DNA from: Apus apus
Lineage: Eukaryota; Chordata; Aves; Apodiformes; Apodidae
Assembly: GCF_020740795.1 (NCBI RefSeq)
Contig: NC_067305.1
Location: forward strand, 1,302,001-1,366,000
Direction of reading: 5' to 3'
DNA length: 64,000 nt
In this document: positions 33,540-49,455 of the stretch, piece after piece
Position numbering within the stretch: position 1 is the first letter of the stretch
How the letters are laid out: each line of letters begins with the position of its first letter
Position numbers and translations under genes: made by a program
The notes under the pieces: generated by a model
Told to the model about the DNA's origin: nothing
What the model saw: the letters and a program-made list of their open reading frames with translations, nothing else
Database searches by the model: none

Positions 33540-34400
33540 CAGGCGTGGCCTGGCATGGCTTGGCATGGTACAGCATGGCACGGCAGGGCATGGCAGGGCA
33601 TGGCACAGCATGGCACAGCAGGGCATGGCAGGGCACACGTGCACGGAGCTGGGTGCAGGGGGAAGGTGTGAAGTGTATGGGCAGTGTAGGGTGGGCAGTT
33701 TGTGCCGTGTGCCATGCATGCAGTGTGTGCAGAGCAGGCGCAGTGTGTGCAGAGCAGGAGCACCCTGTGCAGTGCAGGTGCAGTGTGCAGGGTGCAGTGG
33801 CTGTGTGTTGTGCCTGCAGCTTGCACAACACAACGTTTGCAGTGCACAGGGTGCAGTGTGTGTGTGCAGTGAGTGCAGTGCATGTGCAGTGTGCACAGCT
33901 CACAGCGGGTGTGCAAGCAGTGCAGTGCCCACCACGTGTGCAGGGTGCTGCAGTGTGCGGGCACAGTGTGACTCTGTGCACAGCAGCTGTGGGGATGCAG
34001 TGCGTGCACTGTGTGTGCAGTGTGTGTGCAGCGTGTGCACAGGGCGTGCAGAGCCTTCCTGTGCCATGCCCCCAGTGTGTGCAGTGCAAGCACCTGCAGA
34101 GTGTGCAGCACAGGACACTGCAGTTGTGCAGCATATGCAGTGTCTTTGTGCATGGCATGTGCAATGCACCCAACATGTGTAGCCTGTGCTGGTGCAGCGT
34201 GCTCAGAATGTGTCCTGGCTGTGCAGTGGGTGCAGTGCAGTGGGTGCAGTGCAGTGGGTGCAGCGTGTGCAAGGTGGGCAGCGCATTCCAGGGGCCACGT
34301 GTGCAGTAGGTGCAGTGCAGGGTGTTTGCAGGGCCTGTTGCACATGCAGTGTGTGCAGTGCACATGCAGGGCTGTGTGCAGTGTGTGTGCAGTGCCAGTG
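33540..34400. repeat. Degenerate satellite-like array (GGCATG and GTGCAGTGTG units)
   Basis: The first about 100 bases are GGCATGGCA/GGCACGGCA repeats; the rest is GTGCAGTGTGTGCAG-type repeats. Frames through it, His/Cys/Thr-rich on the minus strand and Val/Cys-rich on the plus strand, are over 300 codons long purely because of the repeat. From 34400 to about 35990 I see no gene. Confidence 0.85.
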
Positions 34401-35989
34401 TGTGTGGCTCTGGGTGCTGCCAGCCCCCCTGGCTGCCCATGGCCTGTCCTGGGGTGCCCTGTGCCCTGGGGCTCCAGCCCTGCAGCCACAGGGGGGCTGC
34501 AGCCTTGGGGTGCTCAGGGGGGGCCATAAGCAAGGGTGGGGGGCTGCGTGCTGCCCCTGGGGTGCCCCGAGGCAGGGGTGGGGGGTTCTGGGGGGAGCAG
34601 GGACCCCCTTGTCACCGTGTGAGTCCTGGGGACAGGGGAGGGGCAGGTCCCGCGCTGCTCTCCCGCTCTCACTCACCCGCTTCTCATTTGCGCAGCTCCG
34701 CACCTACAAGGAGGGGGGAGAGGGGATGAGCACCCAGACCACCCAGAGACCCCCTGGGACACAGAACCCCAGGGGGCCCAGCACCCCACCACAGCCCCTT
34801 GGCTTCCCTACCCAGCTGTGCCCAGTGGGGCAATGGGGGTTATGGAGCTGGGGCAATAGGAGCGGGTGGGATGGGCACCGGGGAGGACTGGGGACAAGAT
34901 GGGGCCAACGGGAGGAGAGAAGAGGTGGGGTGTGTGGGGGGTCAGGGACAAGTGCCCTGTTGGAGGTCAGGGCCAGGGGTGGGGGCAGCCCCCATCACCC
35001 CCTCACCCAGACCCCCTGGGGCAGCCAAGGAGGGTAAAACCCCCCGGGAAGCAGAGTCTGGGGTGGGGGCAAGAACAGCAAAACAAGCAGGAGCAACCCT
35101 GCGGGAGGGGGGTGCAAGGGCCAGACCCCCCCCCACCCGGCTCCACCTTGGCTTGGAGGGGTCACAGGGGTCCCTGGACGTGGATGGGGGGGACCCTGGT
35201 GGGGTCAGGCTGGGGGACATTGGCACCAGCCACCCGGTGGTCCCTGTGCTCTTGGGAGGACCCCAGGGAGCCCTGAGCCTTCGCTGCCGGCATTTGAGGA
35301 ATCCTGCCAAGAGGTGCTGAGGTGGGACCCACCCCCCTAAAACCGGGCAGTGCTGAGAGGGTGCGAGGGGGGACCCACCTCCCTGTTCCCCCCCCCCAGC
35401 ATCCTTCTGCCGCCGCTGTCATCCCAGTTGCAATTTTTGGGTTTAAGCCCTTAAGCTTTCAAACTGGGCTGGGAGCCAAAGGACCTGGAACCTCTGGAGA
35501 TTCACCCCCCAATCCCTGGGGTTCCTGCAGGGGCTGACAAGCACCCCCCTCCCCGGCTTGGGTGGGGGGCTTTGCTTGTTATTAAAGACACCCAGAAAGG
35601 CAACAGAAACTGCATCCAGCCCTGGTAGAAGCGGGTGAAAAAAATCACTTCCCTAGTGCCAGAAAGCAGCTCAGCATCAGCAAAGACACGGCGGGGACGT
35701 TGAGGGGACAGCCTGGGGACAGCCCCGGCTTTCCCTGGGTCCCATTTTTTTGCCTTCCAAAGCCCATCTGGGCGCCAGGACGTGGCCCCCGGGCTGGGGT
35801 CTCCTGGGAGGGGCTGCAGGCAGGGGGCGGTGGGAGCCTGGGTGTCCCCAGCCCCTCGGCCCCGCTCTAGGTGGGCGCCAGTGATGCCGCCGAGCGCCCA
35901 GCACCCGGTGCTGAGCCCCAGGGAAGGGTGGAGCCCCGGGCACACCCCAGGGACACCCACTCCCTTTTCCAACACCTTCCCCCGGCGCT

Positions 35990-36335
35990 TTCTCCCGAAT
36001 CGGAATAAAACGGCGTTACCTGCTGGGCCCAACTCAGCTTTTCCAGGAGTATTTAACTTTGCCGGTCCCTCCTGGGAACCAAACAAGCGGCTCAACCTCA
36101 CCAATCTCGCAGCTTTGGCAGCCAAAGTTGCCTCTAGTCTTCTTATTTGTCACAGAACCGCCGTGCTAAGGCTTGGGAGAATCTTTATTTAGTGTTGCAG
36201 ATGTCACCAAGGCCCCGCAGATTGGAAATGAGTCCAAAGGATTAAGACGAGGTTATTAATTGGAGGCCTTCCCCTTTAAGAATGATTGACAGTTACTTTC
36301 TGGACAAGTAATTGCTCTAAATGTCCCCCCAGCGC
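35990..36335. promoter_or_regulatory. AT-rich island with homeodomain/CRX-like sites
   Basis: Contrasts with its GC-rich flanks. It contains GGAGTATTTAAC, TTCTTATTTGTC, CTTTATTTAGTG, AAAGGATTAAGACG (GGATTA core), GGTTATTAATTGG, ATGATTGACAG and AAGTAATTGCTC. The density of TAAT and GGATTA cores suggests a conserved enhancer; conservation was not tested. 36336-38180 beyond it shows no gene. Confidence 0.4.
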
Positions 36336-38179
36336 GGGTCCGGGGGGGTGGCGGTGGACAAAGCCCCGAACTGCCTTCCCCACTCAGATTGTCTCCCCAC
36401 AAAGGCGTCCTGCTGGAGTTTGCCTTGTAATCCCCTCATTACGGGCGAGGAAAAAGAATTAGAAACAGGGGGAGTGGAGAAGAAAGGCTGGGGAGATGCG
36501 GGGGGAGGGGGCAGGATTTCCTTCGGCTGCCCAGGCTCTGCCCCCGGGGTGGGGGTCCGGGGCGGGCACCCCAAGCCTGGGTGGGATAGGGATGCTGTGT
36601 TGGTGGATGTTGTCCCCCCTAGATGGGGACAGGGAGCTGGGGGTGGCCCCAGGGACGGTGTGTGTGGCCCCGCAGGGTTGCAGTGATGTGGCTGCAGAGC
36701 CCTGGGGACTGGGTGTGGGGACAGGTGTGACAGCCAGTGATGGCCCCGGGGTGTGGGGACAGGGACAGGGACCAAGCGTGGGGTCCAGCTGTGAGGACCG
36801 ACTGTGGGGACTGGGTAAGGGGTCTGGGGACCTGCTGTGAGGTCTGGGTGTGGGGACCAGGTGTGAGGACCAGTTGGAGGGACCAGCCATAAGGATCAGG
36901 CACCCTGAACAACACTGGGGACCTAGTATGGACACCAGGCATGAGCAACAACCACGGGGACCAGAGGTAGGGACCAGACAGAGAGACCCAGTGTGGGGAA
37001 CAGCTGTGGGGAGCAACTGTGGGGAGCAGGCATTGGGCACCCACTTGGGACCAGGCAAGGGGAAGACTCCTGGACATGGGACTCAGCACCAGGACCAGGC
37101 ATGGGGACACCCTGTGGGAACCATCACTGGGGGCTGCCCGTGGCCCTGGCTGTGGAGGTGTGGGGCAGGGGCAGCTGGCTTGGGGACAGAGTCACTGTCC
37201 CTCTCCTCCCCTCCCACCGCTGCCCTGGGAGCCCTGGCCCAAGGGACAACAGGAACATCAGGATGGGACTCCTGGACTGCTCTGGGTGGGGGTGCTCAGT
37301 GCTGCCTAGACCCCTCCCTGCCCAGCCCCATCCCACTGGGTGGGTTTCACCCTTTTCTTTCTCTGCTTACTTTTACTTTCTCCCAAAAGCCCCTTCCTGC
37401 CACCTGCAACTGCTGCCATCCCCGGCCACCATCTCAGTTTCCTCCCACTCCCTTCCTCCCCTGCCACAGTTCCCCTTTTGGATGGCAACTGTCACTGCTG
37501 CGTTTTTGGACCTCCCCACGGAGCAGGGTGGCTGCTGGTCCCACACTCTTCCCACCAGAGCTACTGCTGTAGGACCCTAGAGCCACCTTTGCACCCCAGC
37601 TTGGGTCCCTCCCTGTGGGGCTCTGCAGCTCCCCCTGCCCCCGCTGGTGCTGCTCTGGGGACGTGATGCCAGCTCCCCTGGGGACATCGTGCCCACCACT
37701 CCAGGGACAGGCTGTTCCCACCCTATGGATGGTGTGACATGCCCCTGGGGGCCACGCAGCCCCTGGCGAGGGGGTGACACCCCCTCACCCTACAGCACTG
37801 CCAGGGCCCCACCTGTAGCAGGGGGGTGCTGCCTCGGGAGGGGCTGGGGACACCCCCAGGCACGGGGACGACATGAGAAGCTGAGGATGCAAAAGGGCAC
37901 CTGGACCAGCTGCTGCCCCTTGTGCCCACACCCGCGGTGGGCACAGGAGCCATGTCCCCTGCTCTGGTGGCCCTCGGCCGTGTCCCCCTGGGGTCCCAGG
38001 GCCCTGGTAGGTGCGGGGGGTGCTGCTGAGTGGTGCAGGGGTGCCAGGCCTGCGTTTGGGTGCAGGGGGTTGGGTCTGGGGGCAGCTCCCCTTGCTGGCG
38101 CTGCCGGCGACGCGCCCGGCACCGGCCCCGCTGGCCGCCTTAAGGTGTTGGCTCTCCCGGGAGGGCCGGGGGGGCCAGG

Positions 38180-38475
38180 AGGCTTATTTGCCAAATGATT
38201 ATAATTGCCTTTTAGGAGCAGATAGCAAATTGATTTGCTTCCTCGTCCAAGGCCCGTAATCGCTTCATCACTTTAAAATATTAATGCTATACTTCTTTGC
38301 TAGTTTCCCAATTACCCTAATTGAAGGCAAATTGGTTAAGAAGGTGCAATGCAGAGTATCAGGGGGTTTAGTTCACTCAAATGACAGTTTTAAACCTCCC
38401 TAATCCTATTAGCAGGCAAAGCTGCTAACGCTTAGAGACGCTGCGTCAGCTTACCGGGGCGGTGGGGCCGGAGGC
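38180..38475. promoter_or_regulatory. AT-rich island, candidate photoreceptor enhancer
   Basis: The sharpest base-composition island of the left 50 kb. Sites seen: TGATTATAATTGCC, GCAAATTGATTTGC, CCGTAATCGC, AAATATTAATGC, CCAATTACCCTAATTGAAGG, CAAATTGGTTAAG, CCTAATCCTATTAGC (TAATCC is the CRX core) and a TGCGTCAGC AP-1/NRL-like half site at its right edge. It lies between RAX2 and the complexin gene, both of a class used in retina. Confidence 0.5.
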
Positions 38476-38640
38476 GGGGGTCGGGGCGGGGGGCGCCCGG
38501 GGGCCACCGGCCTCACGTGACCAGCTCGGCCGGGGATTTATCACTTTTTTAGTTCATTAAGAGGCCTTGGGCAGGCGGGGAGGCGACAGGGGTGACCCAA
38601 AAGGGTGCTGAGCGGGAGGCAGGTGGCAGCGTGGGGAGGG

Positions 38641-38671
38641 CGGGGGGTGGGGGGGGTGGGGGGGGGGGGGC
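38641..38671. repeat. Poly(G) tract
   Basis: Runs of up to 13 G interrupted by T; likely quadruplex-forming and a likely spot for assembly error. 38560-40137 otherwise holds no recognisable gene. Confidence 0.85.
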
Positions 38672-40137
38672 CAGGATGATTAGCCAAGGAGACCTGGCGG
38701 AGGGTCCTGACCCGAATCCCGCGGAGCTCTGGGAGTCCCCGCGCAGCCCCACCGGGAGCCCCAGGTTGCCCGTCGGGGCGGGATGGGGCCGTGGTGCAGA
38801 GTGGGGGTGAAGGAGCCCAGGGTAATGAGGCGCCTTGGGGAGCTGGGTGCCACTGTCCCAGCAGCTGGCACTCCCTGTCGAGCCCCCAGCACAGGGAAGA
38901 GTGAGGAGGTGGGGTGGGAACGGGGCTGCACTGGGTGCCACGGCTGCTGCTGCCCCACTGGGGACCTGGCTGGGGGAGCAGTGGGGACACAGACAGCCCC
39001 ATCCCATGGAACACGGGTGGATTTTTGATGGGAGATTTGGCAAGTTCTGAAGAACGGCTGGAGAGCAGGGGCAGTGGGGGTGGCCGGGATGGTGGGGAAG
39101 ACAGGGATGGGGAGGAAGACAGGAATGGTGGGGATGGCAGGTGCAGCGAGGCCACTAAACTCCATGAGGCTCCCAGGTGTGATTCTCACACACTCCCTGG
39201 GATGCTCCAGCAGTCACCAGCCCCTTGCCCGGTACCTGGAGGGATGTGTGCCCAGAGGGAGAACCCAGCATCTCATGCACCTGGGGACCTCCTTGCTAGA
39301 CCTCCTGCAGCTCCAGCTGCTCCAGCCTGGGGTGGCTGAGACCCGTGGCTCTTGTGACAGCGATGAGCTCTGTGGAACAGTTCCCAGCCCACCTGCACTG
39401 GATTCAGCCACCCACTCCCAGCCTCGCCGGCGTGGCCGTGGGCAGCCCGGGGCAGAACTGTCCCTCAGACCTTTCCGGAGCAGATGGCCCCGGCGCGGGG
39501 CGGACGGGGGCGGCTCAGCGCGTCCTTCCTTTCATGCAAACACAGCGTGAATCCCCGGGCGCTCCTGCTCCGGCTGGGAGGTGCCGCTGGGGCCAGCACT
39601 GCCGGTCCATTTTGCAAGGGTTCAGCTAGCTTAGTCCTCGGGGACAGGCGACTCAGGCAGATTAGACCTCACTAAAATAGGCAGGTATTAGTGATCTCAG
39701 CAGCCCCCAGCCTTCCGGCACGGCGGCGTTTAAGCCAGTGCCGCTGCCCAACGCCCGGGAGCAGGGAGCGAGTCCCTGGAGGGGCAAGAGGCAGCAGGAC
39801 ACCCCGGCCAAAGGGTCCCCTTGCTGCCTGTGCTGCCAAGGGATGCTCGAGGGGGGGTGAAATGCTGCCCCAACCCCCGGCCCCCACGGGTGCTGCCCCC
39901 AAGGGATGCCCAGGGGGTTGACACAGGGTCCTGCTGGCTCCTGTGTGCCCCTGGGGGCTGCTGCAGGTGGGGAGGATGGATCTGGTGGCCCAGCATAATG
40001 GCTGGTTGGTGCCTCGAGGGCACATGGGGTAGCCCTGCTGCATCGGGGTCACTGTGTCCTCCCCCTCCGCCCTGGACAGAGTGCATGCAGTTGAGGGGTA
40101 CAGCTGGAAGACCAGACTGGTGCTGGCAAATGCCATG

Positions 40138-40143
40138 TTTATT
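40138..40143 (-). terminator. Poly(A) signal of the complexin gene
   Basis: TTTATT on the plus strand, AATAAA on the minus strand, about 340 bases after the complexin stop codon. Confidence 0.6.
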
Positions 40144-40481
40144 GAGACAAATGGTGCGAGAGGCCCTGGGACTGGTTCCTGGGGATGATGGAGCATCAGG
40201 GACCACCATCCACCCCATTTGGGGGTGCACACCAGGGGTACCACGAGCAAGGGCTTGGCCAGCACAACTGGAGGGGACCCAGGTGTCCTGCATCCCACCA
40301 CCCACCCAGCACACCCCAGAAAAACAACAGGGAATGTTCTCTTTGGGGGGGGGAAAGGGGGGGGGACGACGACACCCATCCCCAGGTAATGGCATTGATA
40401 ACAACCACATCCCATTGCAGGGGGGCAGGGGCTGAGCCCTAGTGCTGCCGTTGTTCCCGGCCGGCAGGGCGGGCAGCGACG

Positions 40482-41889
40482 CTACATCAGGGCACATTTC
40501 TCCTTCACCTCGTCTACGGTGCCCAGGGCACGGTCCCGCAGTGCCGGGAGCTCCAGCTGCAGCTTCGTGAAGAAGGCGAAGGCCCTGGTGTCACCATCCT
40601 CCTCCTCCTCCTCCTCGCCCCGCACCATGGCCACCAGCTCCTGCGGCAGCTCCACCGCCCCGCCCGCCACGTGCAGCTGAGCATCGTCCCGCTCGTCCTG
40701 CACCCGGGGGAGACGCGTCGGGGCTGTGGGCAGAGCCAGGGAACAAAGGGGCAGCAGGTCCCTGGGGGGCAGGTGGGTGTTGTGGGGACACTGGGGATGC
40801 CCTGGGGGATGCTGGCACTGCCCGGTCCCAGATTCGGACAGGCGGACGGACACTTAGAGAGGCTGATGGTGCAGGTGGAGATGGCAGCCATCTGCTGCCC
40901 TCTTCAGGAGCCATCTCGGGTCCCGGGGGAGGCCTGGTAGCCACCTGGCCTTGGGCTGTCCCGGAGGAAGGAGGGTCAAAGGAAAAACCCTGAGGTCCCT
41001 CCCACTGGTGGGCTGGTCCTTACCTGGGGCAGGTGGTACTTGTCCCGCAGGTGCATCCGCACAGTGGCCCGTTCTGCCTTCTTCTGTGCAAAGGCCTTGT
41101 CCCTCTCGATCCTGCAGCAGTGGGTGCTGCACTGTCACCCCACCACCACAGCCCCCCCAGCACTGCCCTGTCCTCTGGCTGCAGTGACTGTGCCAGCCCC
41201 ATCTGGGCTTGGAGAAAGGGACGCAGAGGTCCCCAAGAGGGTTGTAATGGGGACCTGGGGGCAGGGGCCACATCCTGCTCCTCCAGTCCCAGCACCCAAG
41301 AGAGATGCTCACTGGAGGTGCCCGTCAGAGGGACTTGCTCCTCCTGCAGCCTCTCAGCTCCTGGGCCACTGGGTCCCCACAGCATCCAGACCCAGGGACG
41401 TGGGACCCTAACGCAAACCTACCTGAGCCCTGCCACTCCTCAGCTCCATGGGTGCTGGGCTAGCACCACACCCCCCACACCCTCAGACACTGACACCCAG
41501 GGGTGCCCCTTGTCACATACAGTGTGCACTGAGCCACTGCCCCAGCCCTGTGCCAGCACCCACAGGGACTTCTGGTGCTGCAGGGAGAGGTGCTGAAGGG
41601 CACCTGCTCTGCCCCTGTCACATCCCCGGCTGCCTCCCTGGTCCTGTTCCCCCTGGGACTATCCATGGTGGGTGAGACCCTGGTCCTTGTGCATGGGGGA
41701 CCCTGCTGAGCCCTCAGCCCCCACCAAGCCTTACTTCTCCTCCAGCAGCTGCCGCTGATACTCCTCAAACTCCTCCCGGGCCATCCCGCCGGGCAGCGCG
41801 GCCTCCTTGCCGTCCTTGGGGGGCTCCTTGTGGGGCTCCTCCGCACCCCCCCGAAAGCTCTTCAGGGCAGCCGTGAAGAAGGAGGCCAT
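40482..41889 (-). CDS. Complexin of the CPLX3/CPLX4 class
   Basis: SNARE-binding regulator of synaptic vesicle fusion; CPLX3 and CPLX4 act at retinal ribbon synapses. Three exons in phase: 41889-41735, 41111-41024, 40697-40482; 152 residues (human CPLX3 158, CPLX4 160). An amphipathic N-terminus [12 protein letters not shown] is followed by [20 protein letters not shown] (human [20 protein letters not shown]), the central helix [19 protein letters not shown], the block [19 protein letters not shown], and an acidic run of six Glu. It ends KEKCALM, a CAAX box for prenylation that marks this class (CPLX1/2 lack it). By neighbourhood it is neither human CPLX3 (next to CSK) nor CPLX4 (next to RAX and LMAN1), so it appears to be a third member; orthology to a fish CPLX4 duplicate is possible. 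No gene symbol is assigned. Confidence 0.93.
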
Positions 41890-42429
41890 GGGTGGGTGCC
41901 CGTGCCCCTGGGTGCCCGTCACCACCAGGTCCCTGCTTGGGGCCAGCGCCTGCAAGGTCAGCGGGACTGGCTGCCCCCGGGGCGGCGCGGATCAGGGCTG
42001 GATTACGGCATTAGGAGGGGGAGCCACAGGCACCGGGGTGGAAGGGCCTTCCCACCCCACTTGCTGCACCCAAGGGTGCTCAGGGGGCAATGGCAGCGTG
42101 GGGGGAGAGCGGGGTGCTGCCCTGTCAGCACAAAAGGAGGGGGTGGAAGGAGCCACTGAGCCCCAGCACACCCCGAGTCGGGTTGAAAGACCCACCCCCC
42201 ATCACAAGGACCCCAGTGGAGGGTCGGGTCCTGCTGGGGGGAGCCCTGTGCCCTGGGTGCTCAGAAGAGCCACCCGTGTCACCACGGCCGGGTTGGAGGT
42301 GCAAGAAGTTGGCGCAGAGGAACCACAAAGAGAAAGAGCTGAACCCCCCCCCACCCCACGGGAGGGTCAAAGGAGGGGAAGGCAGGGGGTGGGTGCACAC
42401 GCAGAGCCACGCGCAGCCCCCCTGCCCCC

Positions 42430-42770
42430 GTTAATCCGGGCTCCTCTGAGATGTGGAGATTGCTTGGGAGCCGGGGGCTTCCCAGTGCCCGAGGACGTGC
42501 CCTGCTCTCCTAATCTATGCGCAAACAATTCCCATACAGGCTCTGATTAAAAGAATAATCCCTGGCTGCCCCGAGAGGAGAGGGGCCAGGCTGCACGCCG
42601 GGGGCTCCCAGGGCCAGAGCCAGCCCCCCCCCACCCCCGGTCCTTTCCCTGTGCCTTGCCAGGCCCCAAGTGAGGGATAGGCCTAATTTGAGTCCAGAGG
42701 CTTAAAGATGCTGTTGAACTAATTTCTTTGGTTTAATCAAAAAGCCCAAATCCGGGTGGTTTTAGCTGGC
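42430..42770. promoter_or_regulatory. Upstream element of the complexin gene
   Basis: About 550-880 bases upstream of the complexin start codon. It contains GAGATTGC, TCCTAATCTATGC, CAAACAATTCC, CTGATTAAAAGAATAATCCC (TAATCC core), GCCTAATTTGAG, AACTAATTTC and GGTTTAATCAAAAAG. Clustered TAATC/GATTA cores suggest control by CRX/OTX or RAX-type homeodomain proteins. 41890-42430 is GC-rich without recognisable features. Confidence 0.4.
42732..42737 (-). terminator. MATK: Possible poly(A) signal of MATK
   Basis: TTTAAT on the plus strand gives the variant signal ATTAAA on the minus strand, about 470 bases after the MATK stop codon. Confidence 0.35.
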
Positions 42771-43203
42771 TGTGCCTGGTGTCCCCGCACGGGGCGGTGG
42801 CTGGAGCAGGGCTGTCAGGGGTTGGTCCTCCAGCGAGTGGAACTGTCCCATCCTGTCCCCTGTCACCAGGAGTGGCAGCTCAGAGGGACTCCACGTGCAG
42901 CACCTGCCCTGGGGGCTGTGTGGGGTCTGTGGGGCATGGCTGCCCTTGGGGGCTGCTCTCCCCACCCCGGGGGAGCCTTCTCTGGGCTGTGTGGTAGGAA
43001 GAAGGATCTGTGCCAGCATGGAAGGAGACTCCAGGATGGAGAGAGGCTCTGCCTCATCTCTGAATGCCCTGGGGGAGGAGAGACCACCCCCCAGCTGCTG
43101 CCCCATCTCCACTGGGAGAGAGCAGTGCCACGGGCCACGCTGCTCCCAGCCCCGGTGGGTCCAAGGGCCTTCTGGCCATGGGTCTCCAGGAGTGGGATGA
43201 GGG

Positions 43204-48262
<5,059 letters not shown>

Positions 48263-48679
48263 GGTTGTCAGCACATCAAGGACTCCCTGTCGTCTCCTGC
48301 TGCCACCTGCAGAGAAGAAACCAAAGGGGGCTGAGGAAGGATGGGGCTGAGCTGGCCTGTCCCAGGCCACTGATGATGTCCTCACAGGCTCCTTTGGCCA
48401 ACGCAGTTCCTTGCAAGCCCACCTATCATCCACAACACCCTCACACCACACCAAGAGGGACAAAAAGGCTTAGAGCAGCCTGCAACCCCTGCCCGTGCTG
48501 GACATACCCCAGGGACACTCCTGTCCCAAACCCAGGTGGGAGCAGACCCCAGCTATCTTGGCCCCTGCACTTTCTCCCTGCCTTGGAGACCAACAACGTG
48601 CTCCACCTCTCACCACCACTGCTGGCATGACAGGAGCCCATTGCTGCAGGGGGATGGTGGTTTTACCAGAAACTTCACA

Positions 48680-49325
48680 GGATCACAGCATGTCAGGGGT
48701 TGGAAAGGACCCCCAAAGATCATCCAGTCCAACCCCCCTGCCAGAGCAGGACCAAAACCAGGGCAGGTCCCTCAGAAAGGCATCCAGACAGGTCTGGAAA
48801 GTCTCCAGAGAAGGAGACTCCACAGCCTCTCTGGGCAGCCTGTCCCAGGGCTCTGTCACCCTCACAGCAAAGAAGTTCTTCCTCAGGTTGAGCTGGAACT
48901 TCCTGGGCTCCAGTTTGAATCCATTGCCCCTCGTCCTGTCCCAGGGCACAAGTGACAAGAGCTTGTCCTGCCTTCTTGCTGCCCTCATGGATTGATAGAC
49001 ATTCATGAGATGCCCCCTCAGGCTTCTCCTCTCCAGACTGAACAGCCCCAGGTCTCTCAGCCTTTCCTCATCAGGCAGGTGTTCCAGTCCCTTCATCATC
49101 CTCGTGGCCTCCCTTGGCCTCTCCCCAGTAGATCCCTGTCCCTCTGGAACTGGGGAGCCCAGAACTGGGCACAACACTCCAAGTGAGGTCTCACCAGGGC
49201 CGAGCAGAGGGGGATGAGAACCTCCCTGACCTGCTGGACACACTCCTCCTGATGCATCCCAAGCTACCACTGGCCTTCTTGGCCACAGGGGCACATTGTT
49301 GTCCCATGGAGAACTTGTTTTCTGC
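48680..49325 (-). mobile_element. CR1 LINE with the end of the reverse transcriptase frame
   Basis: Reverse-oriented copy. Translated on the minus strand it gives the CR1 ORF2 tail blocks [39 protein letters not shown] and [18 protein letters not shown]. It is nearly identical to the plus-strand copy at 60225-61045. The stretch 48307-48680 between the first MATK coding exon and this element shows nothing else. Confidence 0.88.
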
Positions 49326-49384
49326 AAAATACTTGTTTTTTCAAAAAAATCCCTGTTTTTTCATCTCCTGTTTCAGCAGCTCCA

Positions 49385-49455
49385 GATCATCAGGGATGGG
49401 GGAGGAATCGGATCTTTGGAGGTTCCTTCCAACCCCCAACATGCTGTGATTCTTG
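49385..49455 (+). mobile_element. Short CR1 3' end
   Basis: CTCCAGATCATCAGGGATG followed by GGATCTTTGGAGGTTCC, TTCCAACCCCCAACATG and CTGTGATTCTT. It forms an inverted pair with the element just to its left. Confidence 0.6.

Noticed and set aside
33329-34489. Long minus-strand frame rich in His, Cys, Thr and Ala (386 codons)
   Set aside because: It follows the GTGCAG-type repeat exactly; overlapping frames are open for the same reason, and there are no splice sites or protein family.
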